This document shows, piece after piece, positions 17,034 through 24,084 of a DNA stretch of 47,720 nucleotides (positions within the stretch are counted from its first letter, which is position 1; each line of letters starts with the position of its first letter). The notes below the pieces were generated by a model. The model was not told where the DNA came from. It ran no database searches and worked only from the letters and a program-made list of their open reading frames with translations. A program made the translations under genes and the position numbers. This DNA comes from Ruminococcus sp. (GTDB lineage: Bacteria; Bacillota; Clostridia; Oscillospirales; Ruminococcaceae). Where the stretch lies: the NCBI RefSeq assembly GCF_017464355.1, contig NZ_JAFUAG010000019.1, positions 1-47,720 on the forward strand. Direction: 5' to 3'.

Positions 17034-18902
17034 TCAGTTTTCAGATGTCAGTGACCTTATGCCCTTAACGTGGGCAGCCAGCTTGGAAAGGTCGGTAACA
17101 TTCACATCGCCGTCACCGTTGAGATCGGCCTTTTCAAGGGCTTCCTCCTTAAGGGGACGTACACCCTTGACATGGGCAGCGATGGACGAAAGGTCGGTAA
17201 CATTAACGTCACCGTCACCGTTCAGGTCGCCGACAACTATGGACTTGTCGATGATATCTATAGCATATACCTCACGATTCTGTATAGCATATACGCGTCC
17301 GCCTGTGGCAGTGCTTGTGAAGGAGGTAACGTCATCGAAAGCAAAGGGGATAACTTCCTCGTTCTTGCTGTTCACCATGCCCCACTTGCCGTCCTTCTTG
17401 CAGGGGAGATAGCCCTTTACAGCCCAGTCGGCATCTTCGTACTCCAGAGGTATGACCTCATTGTTCTCCAGGTCTATCATGCCGAATTTCCTAACGGAGG
17501 TGCTGTATCCGCCTTCTTCATATTCGCTGTCTTCGTGCCATGTTTCGATCCATTTGCCCACGGTCACATAGCCGTCAATGGGAGTATAGATGTTGCTGTA
17601 TTCAGCAGGTACTACCATCTCACCTGTTTTGTCGATGACACCGTAGCACATACCGCTGTACTGTTTTTCCATGCCGACAAAAGCGTAGCCTCTGAGGAAA
17701 CTGCCTGCATAGTCATATTTCTGGGGGATAACTATATTGCCCTCAAGGTCCATATAACCATACGCATGACCTAACTGACCATTTTCATCAGTTATATTCC
17801 AGCAGGTATTTTCTGCTATCAACTCATCAACGGAGGTATAGTCATCAAGACCCTCCAGCGCATTGTCAAATACAGTGTCGCCTACCTTTATCTGACTATA
17901 GAAGGGTATAACGTCGTCCTGATAGAAATTTGATATCCATGCCAGCGGAGATGAATATTTTCCCGCATGCGGCGAGTACGAGAATATCTTTGGCAGCTCC
18001 AGTACAGTTTTGCCCTCGCTGTCTATGAGCATACATTTGTATCCTGCCATTATTTCGTCATATCTGGCTTTTTTTGCTTCATTTATTGTCTGTATAATAT
18101 CGTCATTATCGTCAATGTCGAGATCATAATAATCATAGAAATCAAAGAAATCAGAAGGAACTATCTTGTCCTCGGGTATGCCGAAAGCATCGTTCTTCAT
18201 GACAACGCCTATACCATTGCACATACGCATGGCACCGATATAGCTGTCATCAAACAGTATATTGCCTTCTATATCAGAGAAAACAGGGGTCAGCAGGAAA
18301 AGGTCGCCCTTGAAGTCCTCAGAGTTCTTATATTTTTCCCAGCCCTCGTGATCAAAGGTGTTGTTCTCCTCGTCGATGAATTTGTACATATCAGCGTAAA
18401 TGCTGTAGGGGAAGTAATATGAACTGCTGCCGTTTGTCAGGCAAACGTTGTGGTCTTCATCAAAGTAAGGTCTGTCGACCAGGGTTTGACCTCCATAGTA
18501 AGCATCTCTTATAGGAACATAGTAATCATCGTGCAGCTTGTTGCCGTGTATGTCCATTATGGAATACTTCTTAAAGGCATACCTTGTGCTTTCATGATCC
18601 TCCTCGAGAGTTGCCAGCTCATCGTTCCAGGCTGTTTCAAGAACTGTGTAGGTCACATCGTTCTCGACAAGCAGCGAACCGTCAGAAGCTGTCCTTATCT
18701 CTACGCCGTCGGCATTTATGCCCAGCTTTGTCACCCTGAAGTCATACTGCTCGTTCTCGTCGCTGAGCTTCTGTATCATATCCTCAATGGTCATGGCCGC
18801 AGCGGCAGAATTATCCTCCGCAGACACCACTAAAGTCCCGCCAACGCTTGAAAGCGCCAGAGTCAGTGATACCAGTGCAGCGAGAGATCTTTTGTTTTTC
18901 AT
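17034..18902 (-). CDS. Secreted WG-repeat protein with C-terminal type I dockerin
   Basis: 622 residues. A signal peptide (about 1-28, ending VVSA) is followed by an acidic region, then WG-type repeats from about 370 to 550 (GYMDLEGNIVIPQKYDYAGSF, YGVIDKTGEMVVPAEY, FGMIDLENNEVIPLEYED, WGMVNSKNEEVIPFAFDDV). The end is a type I dockerin (about 556-620): two Ca2+-binding F-hands, each with DLNGDGDVNVTDLS and AAHVKG. A dockerin docks into a scaffoldin cohesin, so this protein should join a cellulosome-like complex on the cell surface. WG repeats are not a known carbohydrase, so it may bind or scaffold rather than cut. ATG 18902 has GAAGGGAG about 8 bases upstream. Promoter at 18954-18982. Confidence 0.88.
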   Translation of the reverse strand: MKNKRSLAALVSLTLALSSVGGTLVVSAEDNSAAAAMTIEDMIQKLSDENEQYDFRVTKLGINADGVEIRTASDGSLLVENDVTYTVLETAWNDELATLEEDHESTRYAFKKYSIMDIHGNKLHDDYYVPIRDAYYGGQTLVDRPYFDEDHNVCLTNGSSSYYFPYSIYADMYKFIDEENNTFDHEGWEKYKNSEDFKGDLFLLTPVFSDIEGNILFDDSYIGAMRMCNGIGVVMKNDAFGIPEDKIVPSDFFDFYDYYDLDIDDNDDIIQTINEAKKARYDEIMAGYKCMLIDSEGKTVLELPKIFSYSPHAGKYSSPLAWISNFYQDDVIPFYSQIKVGDTVFDNALEGLDDYTSVDELIAENTCWNITDENGQLGHAYGYMDLEGNIVIPQKYDYAGSFLRGYAFVGMEKQYSGMCYGVIDKTGEMVVPAEYSNIYTPIDGYVTVGKWIETWHEDSEYEEGGYSTSVRKFGMIDLENNEVIPLEYEDADWAVKGYLPCKKDGKWGMVNSKNEEVIPFAFDDVTSFTSTATGGRVYAIQNREVYAIDIIDKSIVVGDLNGDGDVNVTDLSSIAAHVKGVRPLKEEALEKADLNGDGDVNVTDLSKLAAHVKGIRSLTSEN

Positions 18903-18930
18903 ATCCCAAAAACTCCCTTCAATATATTAT

Positions 18931-18948
18931 CAGCCGATAAAACGGCTG
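18931..18948 (-). other. Hairpin in the dockerin gene leader
   Basis: CAGCCG at 18931-18936 pairs with CGGCTG at 18943-18948 in the short leader between promoter and start. A stability or attenuation role is possible. Confidence 0.35.
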
Positions 18949-18953
18949 CTTAC

Positions 18954-18982
18954 ATCATACCACATAATTAACCAAATGTAAA
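18954..18982 (-). promoter_or_regulatory. Promoter of the dockerin gene
   Basis: Minus-strand TTTACA (18982-18977), a 17-base spacer and TATGAT (18959-18954). Confidence 0.65.
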
Positions 18983-19003
18983 GACCTTATCTAAAGAAAA
19001 TTT

Positions 19004-19071
19004 ACAAAGTCTTCTCAGCCCGCTTTGAAAGGGCAGACACCAAGCCTCTGTCCTGCCGCTTATCTGCTCCG
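19004..19071 (-). other. Conserved leader element, copy B, with a stub reading frame
   Basis: 19039-19071 matches 28 of 33 bases with the sequence just before the beta-helix gene start (14231-14263). It is followed on the minus strand by GTG and 11 further codons (VSALSKRAEKTL) and a stop. The stub aligns with SCALSKGAAA of the beta-helix signal peptide; two of three differences in the aligned codons are silent. It looks like the stranded 5' end of a related secreted-protein gene, or a conserved RNA element. Confidence 0.5.
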
Positions 19072-19082
19072 AAAAATGTTTG

Positions 19083-19445
19083 TCAGCGGCCTGACACATA
19101 ATGTATGAACTCATCTTTGTGGTCAAGAAGAAAGCACATCTCAGCTACAGTGATGGACAACTCGGCGGGGGCACCGCCGAATTCTTCTGCCACAGTGTCG
19201 ATGATATGCACCGTTTTGCCGTCAGACGCGATAGCATATTGATTACCGTCAAGGAAAATGCCGCTGCGCTTTGTGTCAGTGTTTAGCATATCACCGTATT
19301 TTAGCTTTTTTTCGGTGTCGTCAGCCGACAGAAAACCTTTTATCAATGCTATGTCATCGCTGTCGCCCACATCTGTAAAAAGAAAGTCAGCCAGCTTTTC
19401 CGAGATGCTTCTGCCGTAATTTTTCACGAACTCTTCAACAGTCAT
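19083..19445 (-). CDS. Small soluble protein of unknown function
   Basis: 120 residues, acidic, no signal peptide or membrane segment. It begins MTVEEFVKNYGRSISEKLAD; the middle is beta-rich (SGIFLDGNQYAIASDGKTVH) and the end helical. No motif recognised; the size and character recall immunity-type or SMI1-like small proteins, but I do not claim that. ATG 19445 has GAGGTGAT before it and a clear promoter at 19468-19496. The stop codon lies inside a TGTCAG/CTGACA hairpin. Confidence 0.6.
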   Translation of the reverse strand: MTVEEFVKNYGRSISEKLADFLFTDVGDSDDIALIKGFLSADDTEKKLKYGDMLNTDTKRSGIFLDGNQYAIASDGKTVHIIDTVAEEFGGAPAELSITVAEMCFLLDHKDEFIHYVSGR

Positions 19446-19467
19446 TTTATCACCTCACATCAATACA

Positions 19468-19496
19468 ATTATATTACAGAAGCGCCGTGATGTCAA
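19468..19496 (-). promoter_or_regulatory. Promoter of the 120-residue protein gene
   Basis: Minus-strand TTGACA (19496-19491), a 17-base spacer and TATAAT (19473-19468). Confidence 0.75.
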
Positions 19497-19583
19497 CATT
19501 ATGCCAAAATTTCCACCAATGCTGTCATATACTGAACAGAATGACCAAGTTTTAAAAAATATAAAGTTTTTTTGGAAAAACCC

Positions 19584-19612
19584 TTGAAATGTCAGCCGAA
19601 ATGGTGTATAAT
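19584..19612 (+). promoter_or_regulatory. Promoter of gapA
   Basis: TTGAAA at 19584-19589, a 17-base spacer and TATAAT at 19607-19612. Confidence 0.75.
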
Positions 19613-19646
19613 AGATACAGAAATTTTTTCTAGGAGGTACAATACA

Positions 19647-20687
19647 ATGGCAAATGTAAAAGTTGCAATTAATGGTTTTGGTCGTATCGGCCGTCTGGCT
19701 TTCAGACAGATGTTCGGTGCAGAGGGTTATGAGATCGTTGCTATCAACGACCTGACTAAGCCCTCCATGCTGGCTAACCTGCTGAAGTTCGACACCGCTC
19801 AGGGCGGTTACTGCGGCAGAATAGGTGAGAACACTCACACTGTTTCCGCTGATGATGAGGCTAACACCATCACTGTTGACGGCAAGACCCTGCAGATCTA
19901 CGCTAAGGCTAACGCTGCTGAGCTGCCTTGGGGCGAGCTGGGCGTTGACGTTGTTCTGGAGTGCACAGGTTTCTACTGCTCTAAGGCTAAGAGCCAGGCT
20001 CACATCGATGCCGGCGCTAAGAAGGTAGTTATCTCTGCTCCTGCAGGCAACGATCTGCCTACTATCGTTTTCTCTGTTAACGAGAATACTCTGACCAAGG
20101 ATGACACTATCATCTCTGCTGCATCCTGCACAACCAACTGCCTGGCACCTATGGCTAAGGCTCTGAACGACTATGCTCCTATCCAGAGCGGTATCATGAG
20201 CACTATCCACGCTTACACAGGCGATCAGATGATCCTCGATGGTCCTCACAGAAAGGGCGATATGAGAAGAGCAAGAGCAGGCGCTGCTAACATCGTTCCT
20301 AACAGCACAGGTGCTGCTAAGGCTATCGGCCTGGTTATCCCTGAGCTGAACGGCAAGCTGATCGGTTCTGCACAGAGAGTTCCTGTTCCTACCGGTTCTA
20401 CCACTATCCTGACCGCAGTTGTTAAGAAGGCTGACGTTACCGTTGAGGGTATCAACGAGGCTATGAAGGCTGCTGCTTCCGAGAGCTTCGGCTACAACAC
20501 TGATCCTATCGTTTCTTCCGACGTTATCGGTATGAGATATGGTTCTCTGTTCGATGCTACTCAGACCATGGTTTCCAAGATCGCTGACGATCTGTACGAG
20601 GTTCAGGTAGTTTCCTGGTACGACAACGAGAATTCTTACACTTCTCAGATGGTAAGAACTATCAAGTACTTTGCAGAGCTGGGCTAA
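19647..20687 (+). CDS. gapA: Glyceraldehyde-3-phosphate dehydrogenase
   Basis: 346-residue NAD-dependent glycolytic enzyme, cytosolic tetramer, converting glyceraldehyde 3-phosphate to 1,3-bisphosphoglycerate. Marks are the Rossmann start [16 protein letters not shown], the active-site [12 protein letters not shown] with Cys161, and the C-terminal [18 protein letters not shown] 19647 has AGGAGG about 8 bases before it. Codon use differs from the neighbours, with a strong preference for GCT, GTT, AAG and CTG, as expected for a very highly expressed gene. It stands alone with its own promoter and terminator, outside any glycolytic cluster here. Confidence 0.97.
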   Translation: MANVKVAINGFGRIGRLAFRQMFGAEGYEIVAINDLTKPSMLANLLKFDTAQGGYCGRIGENTHTVSADDEANTITVDGKTLQIYAKANAAELPWGELGVDVVLECTGFYCSKAKSQAHIDAGAKKVVISAPAGNDLPTIVFSVNENTLTKDDTIISAASCTTNCLAPMAKALNDYAPIQSGIMSTIHAYTGDQMILDGPHRKGDMRRARAGAANIVPNSTGAAKAIGLVIPELNGKLIGSAQRVPVPTGSTTILTAVVKKADVTVEGINEAMKAAASESFGYNTDPIVSSDVIGMRYGSLFDATQTMVSKIADDLYEVQVVSWYDNENSYTSQMVRTIKYFAELG

Positions 20688-20714
20688 TCCCCAATAATTG
20701 CAACAAATATTTAT

Positions 20715-20746
20715 CCCCCGAGGCTTCGTGCTTCGGGGGATTTTTG
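20715..20746 (+). terminator. Terminator of gapA
   Basis: CCCCCGAGGC, a TTCGT loop, then GCTTCGGGGG and ATTTTTG. Confidence 0.9.
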
Positions 20747-20768
20747 TTTATTCTGAAATTTGTTACAT

Positions 20769-21326
20769 CTACATAAGGTTTTCGGTTTTCTGAATGATAC
20801 TGTCGGTTAGCGCATCACTTACAAGGAAATAATCATTGCCGACCATGACGTTGAATTTGTTGTAGGCATACGTCACAGTTATGAGCCCGACATCTTTTAC
20901 TTGGAACTTCACCTGCTTTCCGCCGTATGTATGATTTTCTGCCCCTTTTATATCTTCAAGGGAGACCTTGTTGCCGCTGCCGAGCTTTGTGGTGACGAGA
21001 GTAAAAAGCTCGTCCTGAAGATCAGTATCTGTGATATCACGTTTATCATTGTCAATATTTGGGTTTTTTAGCGTTGTTTCGTCAAAGGCTGACCTTTCCA
21101 CCTCGCTGAACATCAGTTCGCCGTAATCAGGTTCGGTGTCGGGGATATACAGCTGATATTCTCCATTTTCGGGGGCTTCCGCTTCGTCAGCCTCAGCGAA
21201 AGTATCCGCAGTAGTGACTGACTCAACGTCTGTAGTTTTTTCATCGTCACTTTGTTCTGCATAGGAGCATGAGCATAACCCCAGTGCCAGAATAGTGCAG
21301 GTCAAAATATACTTTGCTTTATTCAT
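20769..21326 (-). CDS. Lipoprotein of unknown function
   Basis: 185 residues. Hydrophobic N-terminus (MNKAKYILTCTILALGLCSC) with a plausible lipobox at the end, then a Thr/Glu-rich linker and a small folded domain (from about DLQDELFTLVTTKLGSG). Likely lipidated and outside the membrane. No family recognised. ATG 21326 has AGAGGAGTG upstream; upstream in-frame residues add no sensible leader. A 32-codon ORF lies between it and the only good promoter (21520-21548), so the two are probably co-transcribed. Confidence 0.7.
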   Translation of the reverse strand: MNKAKYILTCTILALGLCSCSYAEQSDDEKTTDVESVTTADTFAEADEAEAPENGEYQLYIPDTEPDYGELMFSEVERSAFDETTLKNPNIDNDKRDITDTDLQDELFTLVTTKLGSGNKVSLEDIKGAENHTYGGKQVKFQVKDVGLITVTYAYNKFNVMVGNDYFLVSDALTDSIIQKTENLM

Positions 21327-21382
21327 GATATTACACTCCTCTCCGTAAATGTCCGTTTCGGTCACGATCGTAATATTTATGA

Positions 21383-21481
21383 CTATACAGCATACGAACT
21401 GACATATGTCATGCTATTGATGTAATAAGAATTCAGTTCACCTGCGACGTACAGATTGCATCTTACTGCCGCTTTATTCAT
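21383..21481 (-). CDS. Small ORF of 32 residues upstream of the lipoprotein
   Basis: Not long enough for routine ORF calling. ATG 21481 has a near-perfect ribosome site (AAGGAGGT) 5-6 bases before it and a consensus promoter (21520-21548) about 40 bases upstream. The peptide begins MNKAAVRCNLYVAGELNSYY and ends in SYAV. It has one cysteine and no clear membrane helix. It may be a real small protein or a leader peptide controlling the lipoprotein. A perfect 12-base palindrome, TGACATATGTCA (21400-21411), lies near its 3' end. Confidence 0.5.
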   Translation of the reverse strand: MNKAAVRCNLYVAGELNSYYINSMTYVSSYAV

Positions 21482-21519
21482 ACTGACCTCCTTCCTGACT
21501 GCACAACTAATTCTCTTAT

Positions 21520-21548
21520 ATTATAGCACAATAGATAAAATAAATCAA
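21520..21548 (-). promoter_or_regulatory. Promoter of the small ORF and lipoprotein
   Basis: Minus-strand TTGATT (21548-21543), a 17-base spacer and TATAAT (21525-21520) with TGC before it. Confidence 0.7.
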
Positions 21549-21574
21549 CCTTTGATTTAAATATATGTCATTAA

Positions 21575-21712
21575 AACCAGAACACCATCAGCCGCTGCGA
21601 AACAGGCGAAAGGGAAGCGGACTACAAGACCCTTATCCTGCTGGCCGACTATTTCGATGTTTCTGTTGACTATCTCCTTGACCGCACCGACGCCCCTACC
21701 TTTCATAAGTGA
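21575..21712 (+). pseudogene. C-terminal fragment of an XRE-family regulator
   Basis: An open frame without a start codon, bounded by an in-frame TAA at 21572, reads NQNTISRCETGEREADYKTL and then ILLADYFDVSVDYLLDRTDAP to a stop at 21710-21712. This is the second half of a Cro/C1 helix-turn-helix (usual form QNTISRYETGEREPD...LADYFDVSVDYLLGRTD). The first about 25 residues, including the first helices, are missing. It is a gene remnant and a sign of past rearrangement. Confidence 0.8.
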
Positions 21713-21861
21713 TACATACTGTCCTGCGGGCAGTTTTTTTATTTGATAATTGTCTAAAACAACATACATAAACCCGCCTTGTTACGCTGCTGTTGTATAA
21801 TCTACACAATTATGTTGATAATATTGTATAGAAAATGAGTATAGAATTCTAAACAAAAGTG

Positions 21862-21870
21862 TGCTATAAT
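21862..21870 (+). promoter_or_regulatory. Extended -10 promoter of the GH13 gene
   Basis: TGC followed by TATAAT at 21865-21870; no good -35 at the right distance. Confidence 0.5.
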
Positions 21871-21919
21871 ATATTTTGTCAAGTGAAACAAACTAATATG
21901 TAATAAGGAGAGTTTTAAT

Positions 21920-23230
21920 ATGTGGGCTTATGAAAGCGTTTTTTATCAGATCTATCCTCTTGGTTTCTGCGGGGCACCCTTTGATAACGACGGTGTGCAG
22001 GAGAGCAGGATACTGAAAGTTCTTGACTGGATACCCCATATCAGCAAGCTGGGGGCAAATGCGGTCTACTTTTCACCTGTGTTCGAGTCGGATACCCACG
22101 GCTACAACACCCGTGACTACCGCAGGATAGACTGCCGTCTTGGTACCAATGAGGATTTCAGGAAAGTGACAGATGAACTTCACAAGGCAGGCATAAAGGT
22201 CGTGCTGGACGGTGTCTTCAACCACGTTGGCAGAGGTTTCTGGGCTTTTCAGGACGTTCTGAAGAACCGTGAAAATTCGCAGTATAAGGATTGGTTCCAT
22301 ATCGATTTCGGCGGAAACAGCAACTACAACGACGGCCTGTGGTATGAGGGCTGGGAGGGTCATTTCGACCTGGTCAAGCTGAACCTGCGCAACCCTGCGG
22401 TAGTTGACCATATCCTGGAATGCGTGACTCAGTGGGTGCGTGAATTCGATATCGACGGCCTGCGCCTTGATGTGGCTTACTGCCTTGACTTCGATTTCCT
22501 CAAGCGCCTGCGCCAGCACGCTAACTGGGTCAAGGAGGAGTTTGTGCTGATAGGCGAGCTGCTCCACGGAGATTACTCCCGCTGGGTCAACGATGAAATG
22601 CTCCACAGCTGTACCAACTATGAATGCTATAAGGGACTATATTCCAGCTTCAACAGCATGAATATGTTCGAGATATGCCATTCGCTGAAAAACCAGTTCG
22701 GCAGCGAGGGCTGGTGCAGATACCGCGGCAAGCACCTGCTGGCCTTTGTGGATAACCACGATGTCACCAGAGTTGCCAGCATTCTCACCAACGAGAAGCA
22801 CCTGCCCCTTATTTACGGACTGCTCTTCGGTATGCCCGGTATACCTTGCATTTACTACGGTTCTGAGTGGGGCACCAAGGCAGAAAAGAAGGACGGCGAC
22901 CCCGCACTGCGAGTTTCCTTTGAGAAGCCCGAGTGGAACGAGCTCACCGACCTTATAGCGAAGCTTGCAAAGATACGCACCGAGCATAAGTGCCTCAGCT
23001 ACGGCAGCATAAACATACCTGTGCTGACAAACAGGCAGTGCATAATCGAGCGTGAGTTTGAGGGCGAGCGTATCCTCGTGGCTATCAATGCCGATGACCA
23101 GCCCTACACCGCCCACTTCGATGCACGCTGCGGTCAGGCGGAGGAACTGCTCACAGGTACCATTCACGATTTCGGTGGCGGCAGCGAGCTTAAGCCATAC
23201 TCCGTTGAAGTCTGGAAAATGGAGAGATAA
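21920..23230 (+). CDS. GH13 alpha-amylase family glycosidase, cytosolic
   Basis: 436-residue GH13 enzyme without signal peptide. It acts inside the cell on imported malto-oligosaccharides, perhaps as a maltodextrinase or neopullulanase-like enzyme. Catalytic triad: nucleophile Asp184 (DGLRLDVA), acid/base Glu213 (GELL) and Asp281 (DNHDV). Region I is DGVFNHVG. The protein is short, lacking an N-terminal starch-binding domain, and starts right at the barrel (YESVFYQIYPLGF). ATG 21920 has AAGGAGAG about 8 bases upstream. The exact product specificity cannot be read from sequence. Confidence 0.9.
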   Translation: MWAYESVFYQIYPLGFCGAPFDNDGVQESRILKVLDWIPHISKLGANAVYFSPVFESDTHGYNTRDYRRIDCRLGTNEDFRKVTDELHKAGIKVVLDGVFNHVGRGFWAFQDVLKNRENSQYKDWFHIDFGGNSNYNDGLWYEGWEGHFDLVKLNLRNPAVVDHILECVTQWVREFDIDGLRLDVAYCLDFDFLKRLRQHANWVKEEFVLIGELLHGDYSRWVNDEMLHSCTNYECYKGLYSSFNSMNMFEICHSLKNQFGSEGWCRYRGKHLLAFVDNHDVTRVASILTNEKHLPLIYGLLFGMPGIPCIYYGSEWGTKAEKKDGDPALRVSFEKPEWNELTDLIAKLAKIRTEHKCLSYGSINIPVLTNRQCIIEREFEGERILVAINADDQPYTAHFDARCGQAEELLTGTIHDFGGGSELKPYSVEVWKMER

Positions 23231-23241
23231 ACCATATACCC

Positions 23242-23280
23242 AAAGCGCCGCTATGCTGTCAGTACAGCGGCGCTTTTTGT
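23242..23280 (+). terminator. Terminator of the GH13 gene
   Basis: AAAGCGCCGCT pairs with AGCGGCGCTTT, followed by TTGTTATTAT. Confidence 0.9.
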
Positions 23281-23491
23281 TATTATATGATTATATTAAA
23301 ATAACACTTCTCGTCGGAGACTGTTGCTGCCTTAGTCGGTAAAACCCTGAAAATTCGTACTTGTAACTAAACTTAACATGATCTCCACTCCTGCTTGACA
23401 GATCGTTAAGTGCCGTATGTAGACTTTTGTGTAAAAAAATGATACTATGGATCCATCAACAAAACCTTAACCAAACTATGGAGGGATAATG

Positions 23492-23881
23492 ATGAAAACA
23501 GGTATCGTTACACAGTTCGCCATCACTGATAACGGCAGGTCTACAGGCAAAATGTATGATCGGTTCATAGGCGGGGCGCTTGCTGTACTGCTTCTTGCCT
23601 TTACGATCGCACTTTGCTGTGTCACAGGTACTATGTCCGTAGTCGGCCTTGGAATGGGCGCAGGCATGAAGCTTGTTCTTTTGTATGCACTGGCCTACGT
23701 CATTCAGGGTCCTATGGCGGAAGTATTCATGGGGGGATTTCTGATGAACTCACTGAGAAGCAAAGTCAACGATGTAACTGCTGTCGCTGTCAGCGCCACT
23801 GTATTCGTGGTCATGCACCTGACAGGCTGTCCCATATTTGAACTTGGCTTTCTCGGTGTGGCAGTAAGTATCATTGCCTGA
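23492..23881 (+). pseudogene. Decayed CPBP-family (CAAX protease-like) membrane protein
   Basis: 129 codons, ATG 23492 with GGAGGG 6 bases before. Three hydrophobic segments. The stretch YVIQGPMAEVFMGGFLMNSL and the following ATVFVVMHL align by eye with the CPBP core (QGxxEEVLFRGWLM ... LLFAxLHL). The catalytic pair EE is AE here and the Arg is Gly, and the protein stops right after the MHL helix, well short of the usual length. The last helix of the fold and its His are missing; a hairpin repeat lies shortly after the stop. Probably a non-functional remnant. Alternatively, a short membrane protein with a new role. Confidence 0.55.
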
Positions 23882-23930
23882 TATCCATGGTGGTGTATGT
23901 CATCGTCAACGGGGGATTTCCCAAATAACA

Positions 23931-24035
23931 AGATCCCAATTTGGTTGTGTATTGTTTCACCCGCCGAAGGCGGGGGAAACAATACGAAAAAAAGCCATTC
24001 TGTATCATCAGCAATACATTTCAAAATTGGGAGAT
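23931..24035 (+). repeat. Hairpin repeat with short terminal inverted repeats
   Basis: A strong hairpin (GTATTGTTTC-A-CCCGCC, GAA loop, GGCGGG-G-GAAACAATAC at 23949-23985) is enclosed by an outer pair (CCCAATTT at 23935-23942, AAATTGGG at 24024-24031). It is MITE- or REP-like. The head TTTGGTTGTGTATTGT (23940-23955) is identical to 16925-16910 on the minus strand. Confidence 0.55.
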
Positions 24036-24074
24036 AACAAAAAATGCTGTAAGAGCTTCAGCCCTTACAGCATT
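24036..24074 (-). terminator. Terminator of the carboxyl-transfer operon
   Basis: ATGCTGTAAG (24044-24053) pairs with CTTACAGCAT (24064-24073); the minus-strand tail is TTTTTGTT. Confidence 0.85.
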
Positions 24075-24084
24075 GATTATTTCA

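Noticed and set aside
19647-20687. gapA as horizontally acquired because of its codon use
   Set aside because: The bias is that of optimal codons in a highly expressed core gene, not foreign composition.
21557-21769. 70-codon minus-strand ORF
   Set aside because: It is the reverse strand of the XRE fragment, which has the recognisable protein.
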